Source of the DNA: Rosa chinensis
Taxonomy: Eukaryota; Streptophyta; Magnoliopsida; Rosales; Rosaceae
DNA length: 64,000 bases
Reading direction: 5' to 3'
Assembly (NCBI RefSeq): GCF_002994745.2
Contig: NC_037091.1
Location: 57,707,612 to 57,771,611, forward strand
Part shown: in pieces, positions 47,842 through 60,595 of the stretch
How the letters are laid out: every line of letters starts with the position of its first letter
Position numbering within the stretch: position 1 is the first letter of the stretch
Translations under genes and position numbers: made by a program
The notes under the pieces: generated by a model
The model's input: only the letters and a program-made list of their open reading frames with translations
What the model was told of the DNA's origin: nothing
Database searches by the model: none

Positions 47842-49724
47842 GGAAATGAGGGAGTCAATGAAAGAGGGAATGTGTGTGATATTATTGAAAATAAAAAAAA
47901 AAATAAAAAAAATAGGAAATGAAAAGTCATGTGTGCTTGTACTATGGAAGTTGTGTGTGGACCTCTGTTAGTTAGTTTCTCTTGTTTGGTATTTTATCAT
48001 TTATTCAAGTTTTTAATAAATCAAAACTTTTTTGTACTTTAATCTTATAAATTTTCTCGACAATATTTAAAATGTCTCTAAAGTTAAGTAAGTTCGGCAT
48101 ACTAATTTATTTATATCGAAATTAATATTGCACATATTAATATATCAGCATTTGACCTTTCGTGATGACACAAAACCCGACACATAGGGTGATATGTATG
48201 TGATACTTAAGATTATTTTAATATATATCACCATAAAGAAATGAAATGCGCGTTTAATAAGTTGGGTTGAAAGGGTTGGGAAAAGGAGGCGAAGGTGAAG
48301 TTGGCGCATGTGTTTTCAAACTGGGGATGTGTCTTCCCACTTTGTCATGCGAACTTGCGCTGGGAATGCGTGTGGGACCCTCCTCGGATAAACCTTCCCG
48401 GCTTTTCCAGCTAGCCAGTGTGACTCATTCACTTACTAGAAGGTTTGAGTTTGTCGTTAATTAATTGTCTTTTACTCTGTTTTGGAGGCCCAACTCAACG
48501 TGGGGTTGGCCCAAACTTATCGTCATGGCTCCTGGTAATTTGGGGGCAAAACAGACCATTTGTCTATTCTCTTTAGGTCAAATCCAATTCTCTGTCCAAG
48601 GAGATTTTTCTTTAGAAGAGATACTTCTTCCAATGTTAACGTTTAATTTTGGGTTCTAGATAATGAACTGTCCATAGAAAATTTAAATATCAAAAACAAA
48701 TTCATCAGGAAGAAATTTTAAATTTAAGAAACCAATATAACGAAGTCTCATTTAATTCAGCGGATAAGACATTTCTCTCCAACAAAGTGTTGGTTGAATA
48801 TTTGAAGTTCGAAATAAATAAATAAAATGATGTGTTATACAAGTGTTTTATTTGTTTTAATGAATAACTTGTAAGATTTGATTTTTGATGGTAAATTTGA
48901 GAATCTAGAAATTGATAAGTTTTCAAGCAAATCAAGTTTTATTCCTCTTAAAGTTCCGTGTTACTGCTCAAATATATCGAAATTAGCACAATTGATAATA
49001 CCTCAATTGGTGTAGATTTTCATTGAAACCACTTGGTTAGATCGTAGACAACTGGAATGTTTGCTATCTGGTACTACTTAAAAGACATCGTTGTTGGGGG
49101 ATTTGACACACACCATGAGGCAATGCCTCCCAAATTTAAGAAGGTGTTTTGTGATAGATGATGGAATCACAGGTGTACGGATAGGACTAGGACTACGTAC
49201 CGCAATGCAGTGCAGGCCGCACAATACTTGACTAGGGAACCAGCACTTTAAGTCTGACCTGTATCACATCCTATCACCAATATTGAGTTTACTCCTCTAT
49301 TTAGCATTTCTCTTTGTGAATTTCAGCTCAATTTAATGAGTTAATGACAAGTGACCAACCAAATATGGTGTACAAAAGTTAGTACTTAGATTGGTAACAT
49401 GTCTTTATCAAGTTACAGGTATGGTAAGATTGGTTATCACCACCACCTCCATGGCTCCACCATCCGAAACCACATTGTCTTCACCGGAATCCTTTAAAGC
49501 ATTGCAAGCGAGTTTCCCTTATGAAGGTGCTCTTGGGATGCTCAATGAGATGTGGGAACCACGTGAGTCTCCGATTCCTTTTTTCTTTATGTGTGTAAAA
49601 CATGGTGATGCGGTGAAAAATAAATGTGTTATAACACACATTGTTTTGATGGAAATGATTGTGTTTTAGTTAGTTATTTTGATTATCCTCCAATCTTTAT
49701 TGAAGAATGCTTGAAGATTTACAT
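47842..49724. other. intergenic, no gene recognised
   Basis: AT-rich spacer. A somewhat GC-richer plus-strand frame at 49391-49669 (with SMAPPSETTLSSPESFKALQ) has coding-like composition but I recognise no family and see no splice partners. Frames at 48267-48659 are likewise unassigned. Confidence 0.35.
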
Positions 49725-49727
49725 TAA

Positions 49728-50903
49728 GGGGGGTGTATTGTATATGGAATTAGTGGAACTTTTAAAGAAATCTATGGAATTTAAAAGTCTGGGTGTATTC
49801 AATATAGACTTTTAATAGTCCATGAAAGTCTTGAGGCATTCAATTAGGATTTTTAAAGACTTCATGAATTCCACCAAAATCTAGGAGTATTCAATTAGGA
49901 CTTTTAAAAATGAATAAAAGTACAGAGGTATTCAAAATATCATTCATACTTATGGAATTAGAAAATCATGGATAATCATGGACTTTGTAGTGTTAACTAT
50001 ACATACCAAACTCCAATAATTTTCCAGCCTCCAGACCAAAGATTTCAAAAAGTCTATCAAAGTTTCCTCTTCAAAAAAAAAGTTTATCAAAGTTCTTCTC
50101 TCTACGCGCGGAAGAAGTTTGTCTTTTATCATCTCTCTCTTAATTTTTTGTCTTTTCTCTAATCTTTTTGATATCAACATTTTATGATATCAACATTGTA
50201 GTTGTTGAATGTGATTTTTTTTTTTTTTTTCAATTGTGATACTTCGAACCCTAATAGCAATAAAAATGATTTATGAAACCCTAAAACTCAAATATTGTGG
50301 TCTAACCTAAGACCTTGGACCATATTAAATTTTATTTTATTAATTAATTATTCTCATTAATTTGAATTTATATTATGGTTCAAAAAAAGGTTGAACAATT
50401 GAATTTAAATTGATTAATTATAGATCAAGACATTGACCAATATTGCTACAATATATGTTAATCGGCGAAAACAAAATTGATGAGAATAATTAACCATAAA
50501 CATCAAGTGATCTATATTGTATATTTATGTTGTTGGGAGATTAGGAATGAGAACAAACTCGCTAGACAGACTAACAATCATTTATTTGAGTAATTTCTAT
50601 TAGAAGATACTGGAACATTGAAGAGACAACAAGTTCTTATTTTGTTTTGTGTTTGGGCTGCATTTGTTTTATTTTTTTATTTTTGTTTTTGTTTTTTTTT
50701 TGTTTTGTACATCCTAGGAAATCTATAGAAGTCATTCATAATAAAGTATATAGATTTTCATGAATCAATAAAAGTCTGTTGCTAAAATCAATGGTTTTAA
50801 GAAATCAATAACAGTTTATCAACTTTTTAAAGAGTCTGTGGACTTTTCAAAAAGTCTATCATTTAAAAAAAGTCTACACAAATCCAAATACAATACACCT
50901 CCC
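49728..50903. mobile_element. PIF/Harbinger-type non-autonomous element, 1.18 kb
   Basis: Left terminus ggggggtgtattgtatatgg and inverted right terminus gggaggtgtattgtatttgg are flanked by TAA on both sides (49725-49727 and 50904-50906). Near both ends are several copies of motifs such as gtattcaattagg and aaagtcta, typical of subterminal repeats. The AT-rich interior has no transposase frame. It lies just downstream of the GDSL pseudogene. Confidence 0.75.
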
Positions 50904-51043
50904 TAAATAATTCAGACTTGGTAATTTAAACCCCAAAAAAAAAAAAATCCATCTGATATAGTTTGTAAAATTGAATCAAAATATGCTAACTCGCTTATCA
51001 ACACTGTATACCATGAAATTTATCATTCATACTTGGGCCTTGC

Positions 51044-52652
51044 TCAAACACCAGTGAGGGTGATGTTGGCTAGAGCCTTCAAATTAAGTGGTCTAATTCG
51101 ATATTTCTTTCCACCCCACAAGGCCTTGGATATGAGCCTGTAAGCATGCTCTGATGGATGGAAGTAATCCCAGAATAAGAACTCATTAGGGTTTGCACAT
51201 GTCTTGTATCCCTCCTTCCCACATTGCAGCAATCCTCCTATAGTACCTCCGCCGCAACATGCGCTCGATACGTCCGAAAAATCTATACAATCACTTGGAG
51301 TAATTAGCATTTACAATATGTGTAGCTGTCTAGAACAAAAGGCTAAGGTTTCTAAGCTAAATTTTGCGATGTGCAGAAAACTACAATTAGAGTGTCATTA
51401 TCGCTATCTGAAGAAGACTATTTGGAACTATATATGTAAGAGAAGTAAGAGAAGTAACAGAAGATTACGGTAACGTGTAGGAATGGCTCGAAATCGCTGA
51501 ACAATGTCATAGGTTTCTCCATAAACACCCACCACCCCGGGGTACTTGATAGGCATATCATTGACCAAACATTCCAGTACGTCCCTTGTTGTACTTCTTA
51601 ACCATCAAGTTCATCTTTCCAAAACATCGATTAATGGGTGCACCTGGCAGGAGTGCCCTGGCTGGAACACAGCCAACAGGCCCTAGTGAAAACAAAGCAA
51701 TTCGGCGAGTGCCAAGCATGTAGATTTGGTCTATGAATTTTGTGACTTGCGTTAGCATGGCTTGGACATAGGCATCCGGGTCTAGTGTTGGGGGAGCAAA
51801 TTAATGGAAGAAAGTAGTTGAAGATGTCGTTGGAACCAGACTCGAAGAAGAAGAAGGATTTCTGAACTAGAGTTTTGTCAATGTGGTTTTGCTCCACTAG
51901 TGTCTGGAATTGTTGTAATTGTTCTTGGAATGAGGTGACTCCCTGTACATGTAACATGATGAAAATCAAGGAGCTAGGCTGAGATTTTGGAAATTAAGAA
52001 TTGAATAATATATGGTATGATTCTCATTAATTTGTTACCAAATTTTTATTTGTTCCTTGCAAAACACCACTGCCGGCACTAGCAAAGTTAAGGCCATTGG
52101 AAGGATAACCTTTCCGGCTTCCAGTCATAGCTTCAATTTGTACCTCATAATATGGTTTTTGGAGAGGAATGCCGATGAATTGTGCTGCACATATGCCAAA
52201 AGGTGCTATATTAACATTTTAGTGACAATTGTTCTTTTAATCTCCATGTTTTCATCCGATTATAATTTTTGTCTATGTATTTTTGAGTTTTGTATTTCTT
52301 TTAGACGACTTTAAAATTGTGAATTGGAAACACAGGACCGTAAAGGCAATTGTCCGTAAAGATATATAAACTAATTGTTAAAAAATACATTAATCATATG
52401 AACTATATATGGTGTAGGTAGCTTACAGATGAAATCAGCAACAGTTCTGCCATTAGTGAACCTGCCAGTTGGGTAGTGGAAGAAGCTTGAGCCATACGGT
52501 GGGAAATCTGCTTGAACAGTGCAGTTCTTGTTGAAGTGATTGTTTCCAGCGTCGAAGATGGAGTCTCCGAAAGTGAAGATCCCACAAACAGCATTGGATA
52601 TCAGAGATGAATCTGATGATGAAACAGATGAAGAACATACAAGAAGGAACAT
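51044..52652 (-). pseudogene. GDSL esterase/lipase, broken by frameshifts
   Basis: Minus-strand exons near 52427-52652, 52039-52184, 51469-51942 and 51044-51282 follow the usual GDSL lipase structure. All catalytic blocks are readable: GDS block FTFGDSIFDAGNNH, Gly block NFASAGSG, SGSNDIFNY, and the final Asp-His in FLFWDYFHPSEHAY. The third exon needs two frame changes: near 51795 (after FNYFLPLI) and near 51585 (after MVKKYNKG, where the frame meets a stop in RTGMFGQ). Two single-base insertions would explain both and fit the exon phases. The signal-peptide region also looks shifted: an upstream MMKTTLLV start is out of frame with the mature part. Intact members hydrolyse ester substrates, usually secreted. 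It is either a recent pseudogene or affected by assembly errors. Confidence 0.85.
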
Positions 52653-52829
52653 ACAAGTAGTGTGGTTTTCATCATCAAGATTACATCCGTCTCTCCTAGC
52701 TAGCCTGGAGAGAAAGAAAGGAAGGTGCTCATATATGACGAGAATATGTAGAAACTAGAAAGTCCAGACAAATCGATGCAACAGAATACACGAGAATGGT
52801 GTATCAGTCATGAACGTTTCAAGATTTTT

Positions 52830-53800
52830 GGGGAAAAAGAATGAATATATAGAAGAAATTAGGCTTCAAACAAAGCCAGGCAAGATAACAAAAAACAACT
52901 TGTTCAAAAAAAAAAAAAAGAGAAGAAGAAATACAGAAAAAGGAAACAGAAGCTAACAAAGCAACAAACTGAACGAGGGAACAAGGAAAAGAAAAACTAG
53001 AACAAAACAAACCAACAACTAGACATCCTAGACAACACCATTAAAATGAGAGAGGATTGACTTGAGACCTTTCTACTCCGTTTTTAAATAACTAATCCTT
53101 TAACATACGCTCACATGTGTCAATAAGTCAATTGACTATTTACTTATTTACATAAAATAATTTGTAATTTTTTTTTAATTTATCCATTGTTGTTTGTACA
53201 ATTATTGGTTCAATCTTTTCTTTTGCAAATTGCAGTTGCAATATTTTGCAACCAACTGCAACACTCACGTTGGTTTTTATTTTTGTTTCTAATATTTAAT
53301 AACATATCCTCTATACATGTGTAAACTTTTACTTAATCTCAAGTATTATGGGTAGTTCAAAATTTTAACTATTCTTTTATGGCGTTGGCTGAGTTAAAAG
53401 TATGTAACCGTTAGACAGAGAATGAGGGATCTTCCAAGCTAATAAGCATAATCGCATGGACTCCACAATTGTTTTGAACAAAACAACTTTTCTTATTATC
53501 GCATGGACTCCATAATTGGTTTGAACAAAACAGCACGAGGAAGGCCTTCATGACAAAACTTGTGCTTATTTCTCTTGTGCCAAATAGCATAAACCTTAGC
53601 TTGCAAAGCCAACTTTTGGATTGCAATAGATAAAGAATACTTTTTCAGTTTGCAGCAGTCCAAGGAATGAAATGATACCAAGAGAGGAGAGTTCAATCAC
53701 ATCACATTTAGACAAAATGTGAGTCCAAATGCTAGAAGTATATACACATTCAAAGAAAAGATGATTGTGAGTCTCAGACAAAAGGCACAGTCAGACATAG
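52830..53800 (-). pseudogene. degenerate LINE remnant (zf-RVT region and 3' tail)
   Basis: On the minus strand from about 53790, broken frames give SETHNHLFFECVYTSSIWTH and ALQAKVYAIWHKRNKHKF, the zinc-binding zf-RVT region that follows the reverse transcriptase of plant LINEs. The minus-strand sequence at 53030-52830 is pyrimidine-rich and ends in a cttctatatattcattcttt stretch, resembling a LINE 3' untranslated end. The RNase H region is absent. A duplicated segment of about 45 bp (gcatggactccacaattgtt near 53454 and its copy near 53502) shows later damage. Confidence 0.6.
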
Positions 53801-53985
53801 AGGCAAAAAAATTCTCACACAATGTGTGTGTATATATATTAAATTTAGTTTACCTCCTTGAGATTTAGGGGTAACTTCATGTTAGTCCATGTGGTCTCAA
53901 TTTAATCAGAACCACCCCTGAGTTTTTCAATTTCAGTTAGCTGTGTCCGATTTCGCAAACTCCGTCCAAATTTGACGTTAAGTCA

Positions 53986-53988
<3 letters not shown>

Positions 53989-54049
<61 letters not shown>
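53989..54049. repeat. (CT)n microsatellite, 61 bp
   Basis: An uninterrupted CT run between the left arm of the outer MULE and the captured transporter fragment. Confidence 0.96.
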
Positions 54050-54053
<4 letters not shown>

Positions 54054-54072
54054 TTTACATCTAAAATCATTA

Positions 54073-54289
54073 CCCCTTCAAACCGAGCAAATTAGCCGCG
54101 ACATTCAAGGACGTGATGATCCCCACCGTCAGATTCAGCTTGTGGGTAATATTGCAGAACAGGGACCCCAACACGACGCTGACCACCAGTCCTATGACGG
54201 TGCTGCTCCTTCCATTCCGGCACTTGGACGTCCTCAATGGCCTTAATTTTGTCTGAATCGTCGACCAGCAATGACTCAGATATTTCCAT
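54073..54289 (-). pseudogene. Yellow Stripe-like (YSL) transporter first-exon fragment
   Basis: On the minus strand ATG at 54289 opens MEISESLLVDD, then IEDVQVPEWKEQ. After a shift of frame, TVIGLVVSVVLGSLFCNIT, HKLNLTVGIITSLNVAANLL and GLKG follow. This is the start of a YSL/OPT metal-nicotianamine transporter: the acidic N terminus, the VPxWKEQ motif and the first membrane helix with KLNLTxGIIxSLNVxAxLLG. The break at EQ/TV looks like a 2-bp loss. Similarity stops where the first exon of such genes ends, so only that part was captured. It lies just inside the left arm of the outer MULE. Confidence 0.82.
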
Positions 54290-54552
54290 GGAGCTCAACT
54301 CGTTCGCATCACTTCCACTTTGAGAATCTCAATAGGGATTGGGATTTAGGCATTTCATACTTTGGATTGAATTGAAGCCCCTGAACTCGGTATGTTGTCG
54401 TTTCACCCTTTTCAAGTTCTTGGTTCTTACTTCTTTGTTAGAAAGATCGAAGCTTTTTGTGTTTTGGAGCTTATGTATAATTTTGTTTATGGAAGAGAGA
54501 GGTGGAGGCCATTGTTGTAATTGAGAGTTTCTGTGAGTGAGTGGGGTGTTGT

Positions 54553-57085
54553 TGTCACGCCCCGATTTTCAAACACAAATAAAAATCAATATATAATCTC
54601 ATAATTATACATGCGTGATGGTTCAACCATCAATACAAAATACCTGGAAATTTTTTTCCTCTTAACCCAAGTACATACTGATGCCCTGAACCCACAACGT
54701 CAATATATACTCGCTCCGTAGAGTCATATATTACACGAGTTTATGAATTAAATTGTCACAACACGATAAACGTAAATGCTCCTCAGAGCTTACTACACAG
54801 TGGAAGTCATAACAATGGCAAAACCAACAAAAGTTTCTTCCTACCCATTCTGCTACCAACAATCTACCTCAGCTTTATCCACGATTACCCTGACCTGCAA
54901 GATTAACCCCTACACCATTGAATATTGTACCCAGTTGCCACACAACAAACCACAAGCTTATGAAAACTTGTATGAGTAACTCATGAACATCAATCAACAA
55001 CCCACACCAATCAACTTAAGGAAACAACGCAAACGTGATTCCTCCCAACATTCCATGTCCTTTCCACCGAAGCGACAGTATAAGTCACCGCTGTGACAAA
55101 GTATTATTTGCTAACTCAACAATCAATAAGCAAATCAAGTCTCATCTAGACAATAAAAGAAAGAATATTCTCTAAACTCTTTTTTAAACTACATATTTAT
55201 GAGTCTCCAGCAACCTCGACCGTTACCCTCATAAGCTAGAATGGCAGACAGACTAAAGCTCTAACTGATCGTAACTACTCGCCTAGCCAAAGGCGTGATT
55301 CCCGATTTCTTGCCTTAGTCACCATCTGTGACATATGATTTTCAGACCCCGTTTGGTCATAGAATCAAAAGTTAAGTATGTCGCACCCAACCTAAAAACA
55401 TTACATAAATATAATAGAAGATTTCCCCATCCTTGCTCACCATCTATGACTCTTGGTACAAGGACCAATACATTTAAAATAAGTCACGCTTGACTCAAAA
55501 ATGTAACATCAAACTCAACACTTTTCCAACAATAGAAAACATCTTTTTCCACAATATTGTTTCCCGAAAAGTCGCCTTCAACAATAATATGAACACAATC
55601 ATGCATATTATTCATCACACATCACTCACAAGAATACACACACACACACACACACACACACGTAGTCACTCGCTCAGAAATGCCTACTAATAGCAACTAT
55701 AGTTTGCAGTTAAATAAATAACGCTCAAAACAATAATGGCAACTCCCTTCGTAAATGAACCTTATGAGAGTACTCACCCCTGAATCCTGCTGCGTCTTCT
55801 ATACAGAACAAAGCAGCACAACCAGCAAATATCTTTCCAAGAGTACTTCGTCAAGTACCTAATCATATACGGTCTCAACTTAGCATATGAATCACAAGCG
55901 ATTTAAGTCCGAAACCCCCATTTTTGAACTAAAATCCCCAAAAGTGTCACCAATCGAGGCGAAACCACATCCAAGACCACTCAAAGTCTCTGGAATATTT
56001 CTACGATTGATATGTCAAAACCACAAGTCGATAACGCTCGAATCTTCACGGATCTAATAATCGAACGGTTCGAAACCTTAAAAATCATAACATATTCATA
56101 CGATCTCTAAAAATTACATATTATATATCAAAACGCTCGTATCAACGAGGATATGATATATAAAACCAGAAACTGTCCCTTACATGGCCGGAACGCCACC
56201 AAAGTGCAGCCACAGTCGGTGGTACAACCACCACGATCATCGCCGGCCAAAACTTAAAACCATCTTAATCCAATCGTCCAAAATGTCAAGAACACCAAAT
56301 AGAACAACTTTAATACTTGAGGTTTGAACCAACTCTGCCTAGATCTGCCAAAATCACGCTCACAAGCATAGGATCACTATTCACCTTGTGTTGAACCAAT
56401 TCCCACGTAAAACGCGCCAAACAACCACCAAGGATCGACAGGGGAGGCTCCTACGAACTCAAGAGGCCAAGTTTGAGTTGCTATTGTTGTCGGAACTGAG
56501 ATTTCTGACAGGGTCCGACTGCACTCAAAGTCGCCGCTTTCTAGCTCTGCGCACGGTGCAAATCGTTGCAAGAGGATGCCACATGGAGGAGCACACGGTG
56601 GAGGCGAAGAGGTCTGAGCTTGTCCGGTGGTCCGCCATCACTGGAGCTCGGAGAAAAAGCAGGGTCGGGTTGCCAGATATAAGTCGGGTCGCGCGGCTGA
56701 AGAGAGATCAGAATAGAGCGTTTGCAAGTTTCAGGAAAAGGAAGCCCAAAATGAAAATAGTAAATTTCTATTTATAGTGGTTTTCAAAAATATCTGAAAT
56801 TTCCGCAGACCATAACTTTCACATACGAACTTCGATTGATACGAGCCGCATATCTACGAACTCGTATCGACATGCTCTACGACTTTTGTGAAGTTTTCAG
56901 AGAATCTCAACTTATAAAAAGTCAAACTTCGTACCCCCCATAAATCCACACTTTTCGAATAACTATTCGTCCGAAAATAATTCCACTTCACAAACAACAT
57001 ATGAATCAAGCAAAATACTCATAATTCACATAACTGGTCCATTATTAAATGCAATAATTAAATAATGAAAATCCAAGTCATCACA
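54553..57085 (-). mobile_element. probable solo LTR of a Ty3/gypsy-type retrotransposon
   Basis: Read on the minus strand the segment starts tgtgatgacttggattttca and ends ggggcgtgaca, a TG...CA pair with an end sequence common in plant gypsy-like LTRs. It contains no gag-pol. A TATA-like ctataaata lies on the minus strand near 56770, as expected for LTR promoters. I could not find a matching 5-bp target duplication (gttgt versus attgc), so the ends are not certain. It would be a solo LTR left by recombination. The frame at 56388-56777 lies within it and is not called as a gene. Confidence 0.5.
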
Positions 57086-57395
57086 ATTGCCTAGTAACAT
57101 CTTCCACATTTTCTTCTAGAACAATACTGCTTGTCCTGACATTCATCATCAACTTCAAGGCTTGAAATATAACTATTCTGAGACATTCTTCCTGATATGG
57201 GATAAAAATTTTGGAACTTACATGCCTTACAGTCTTGTAAAAAGACATGAAGGGGGTTTTGAAGCCAAAGCAATGAAAGACTAGTTGGAAGAAAATAGTG
57301 TACTAATCCAAGCTCACTCCACTTTGAGACTATGGTCTAGACTCTAGCTAGCAGGAAGATTTTGTCATCCGAGTTAGTTTCTTTTTCTGTTGTGT
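57086..57395 (-). other. unidentified fragment between nested elements
   Basis: The minus strand contains a short frame ending CQDKQYCSRRKCGRCY. It looks like the tail of some coding sequence and could be another captured piece in the outer MULE, but I cannot name a family. Confidence 0.3.
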
Positions 57396-57856
57396 TATAT
57401 TTTTGGGCTAATTACTGTTTAGTACCCTGTGCTTTTGGTCAAACATCAATTCAGTCCCCCGACTTCCAATTTAATCAAAAACACCCCCACAATATTATTT
57501 CTCCATCCAATAGGTCTATTCGCCAAAAATCAGTCAATTTCAGCTGTTTTGGTGCTGACATGGCGATCCAACTCAGCCCAGGTGGGGCCCACATCAAGGC
57601 GAATTGACCAAACTGACCCTGGCTCTAATCTAACATATAGACGATCTCCCCAAATCCCATTACGGCTCCTGCCTCCCTCATTACGCGATCTGAAACCCTA
57701 AAGAAAGCCCCAAATCGCATCCCTTTGGAGAAACCCAAATTTTGGAGAACACCCAAGCAATAGATGGTTGGTGAAGAAGGAGAAGGCTATATATTGAAAG
57801 CGAAGCCCTAAAATCTAGAAGGAGACGGTCGATTGATAGCTGGAGAAGGTTTCGAC

Positions 57857-60545
57857 ATGGTCGATGGTGCGCTTGATGTTTGGATACCCAGAAAAACAGA
57901 GGTTGGAGATGACATCCCTCATTACGGTGAGTGTGGGTTTAGTGTTTTGCATTACGGTGGTGAGGGATTAAATAATTTCTGGTTTAAGTTTTGAAATTTA
58001 GTGTTTCAATGTTTCGAAATTGGGGAAAAATGGTTTCTGGGTTTTGTTTGAATTCTTCCAACTTGGGAATAAGGTTTACGGTTTTAGAGTTTGGAATTTT
58101 TTAAAGGATTTGAAACTTTCAGAAATGGAAAAAAAGGGTTTGAGGTTAGGGTATGAGATATTTGAAATTTGAAACCTGGGTTTACAATTTCTGTTTCTGA
58201 TATGGGTTTTAGAAGTTTAATCCCGGCATGCTTTACTGATATGGGAAAAAAGGGTTTGAGGTTAGGGTTTCAATCTGATCTGATATGGGTTTTAGAAGTT
58301 TTGAAATCTTCTAACTTATAGGTTGCAGAAACGTGCTTTAATCCCGACACAACAAAGTATAATATAAAACAACAAAGTTACCCTTTCCAGAAACATGGCT
58401 TTTCTATTCTGACTCCTGTTTTTGTCGCATATAGATTTAGCTTCTACTTTTTGTTTCATACTTATTGAATCACAATAATTGTGAACAATAGCCTGCACTT
58501 GTATACCACTAATACTAATTTTAAAGTACGAATTGTTGTCTGTTTGTGAAGGATTGACCCTTAAAGTAGGAGATTAAAGTAAGGAGGTGTATGTGAAAGT
58601 TGTTGGGGATAATGGATGAGGGTTTTAATATTGTTGTAGTTATGGTTTTGATATAGTTGTTGTTGGATGTGGTCCTTCTTTGTCTTGTTTGCCCACTTAG
58701 CAGTGTTTTTATAAGTGTCCTATTGTTGGGTAATAACTGACAGGCTATTGTGTTTTTTTTTTTCCATGCAGATGGCCCCGATTACTTCACAATGAAGATA
58801 TATCATGGGGGTAACATACTTAGAAACAAGTACGTTGGTGGGAAGATATCCTTCTATGATTATGCTGACAAGGATAGGATGTCATTGACTGAGTTAGATA
58901 ACATGGTCCAAGGGTTGAACCCAGATTATGCAGGTACTAGGATTGATTATTGGTGGAGTATAGGAACAAAAGATGATGCTTTGACAAAAATAGATTCGGA
59001 TGCGGATGTGTGCACTATGCTATGTTGTGTACCCGAAGTGAGATTGGTTGTTGTGTACTTGGATCATATTCATGAAGGTGATGAGAGCTCGGGTGAAGAT
59101 GAAATCTATATATATCCAGCTAGTTTTGATATGTTTAGTTAGTCCTGATCTACTGGAGTTGTGATTGAAGAGCTCCCTGATGAGCCGAGAAAGAAGGCTA
59201 CATGTGTGATTGAGGAGATTATTGAGTAACCAAAGCTGGCTATAGTCATCAGAGAACCTGAAGTCTCCATCCCAACTCAAGGCAGGAAAGTGGCTGAAAC
59301 AGATCCAAAAGATAAGGGTAAAGGAAAGATGTACCCCAAGGAAGGTCCTGTAGCAAACAGTGTTGATGGTGTAAGTGGTCTAGATGAAGAGATGCTTCAA
59401 GATATAGATATTCTAGATTATATGCAATCATTTGGGTTCCACCCTGAACAAGAAGATGAAGTGGATAGCAGTGAGAGTGATGAGGATGATGAATACATAC
59501 CCGCTGCTGAAGATGATGAATACGATCAATATGGTGTTGATGATGACGATTGGTTCGAGGAAGCTGATATAGGGTTTGAGGTTAATGACAATGGTGAATG
59601 GGTTGGACCAAGTAAAGAAGTTGTTTTGCCTTTGGAGATGGAAAGTGGAAAAGAGTTTGAAGATCATGAAGATATGTTTGGATCAGCCGAGTCCGATGAA
59701 GAGAGATTGCGGCCTGCTTTGGATTCTGATGGTGAAGAGGAAGTACCATTCCCTGAGTTTAATCCAGAAACAGATATGAAGGACCCGGTCTTCAAGAAAG
59801 GGATGATATTTGGCAGCGCTGCCATTTTGAGAGAGGCTATAAGGGAGATGGCTATTAGAGATGGTTGGGAGGTATATTTTATCAAAAATGACCGGAAAAG
59901 GGTGAGGGCTAAATGCAAGTCCCAAGACTTTCCATTCGAGCTCTATGCATCTAGGATGCAACATGAGGAATCTCTTATGATCAAGACTTATGAGCCGGAA
60001 CACAAGTGCATGAGAGTCTTTGATAACAGCATGCTCAGTGCTAAGTATTTAACTAAGCGTTTCATGGAAAGGATCAAGCTGAACAGTGGCTGGAAGCCAG
60101 GTATCCATTCCAATCTCTTCATGTTTTTGTTTTGTTACTGTTTGTTGTGTAGTTTTCTAATTTTTTTGACAAGTTTGGTTGCTGCAAGTTCGAAATTATA
60201 GTGCCTTCCAATTCCTAGTTTTTGTCTTGTTTCCATTTTTTTTTTTTTTTGCAAATTTTGGTTGGTTGCAGCAAGTTACAGGTGTTATATGATTTTGGTC
60301 ATTCATAGGTTCTTATGTGAAAAGCTTGTTTCAACTGTACAGTTTTAGAGTGATTAAAACCTTCATGTTTGTATCAACTGTACAGTTTTAGAGTAATTAA
60401 CCACCTAATGCTTCAGTTTTGGAGTGATTAAGCCTTCATGTTTGTATTTTTGCTTGTTTTAGAGTAATTAACCAGCTACTTCAGTTTTAAATGGTCCAGT
60501 TTTGGAATACTTTTCTTGCTTCAATGGTTACCGATCCTTGTTTTG

Positions 60546-60595
<50 letters not shown>

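Noticed and set aside
56388..56777. 129-codon plus-strand ORF
   Set aside because: Lies inside the probable solo LTR; composition is basic and no family is recognised.
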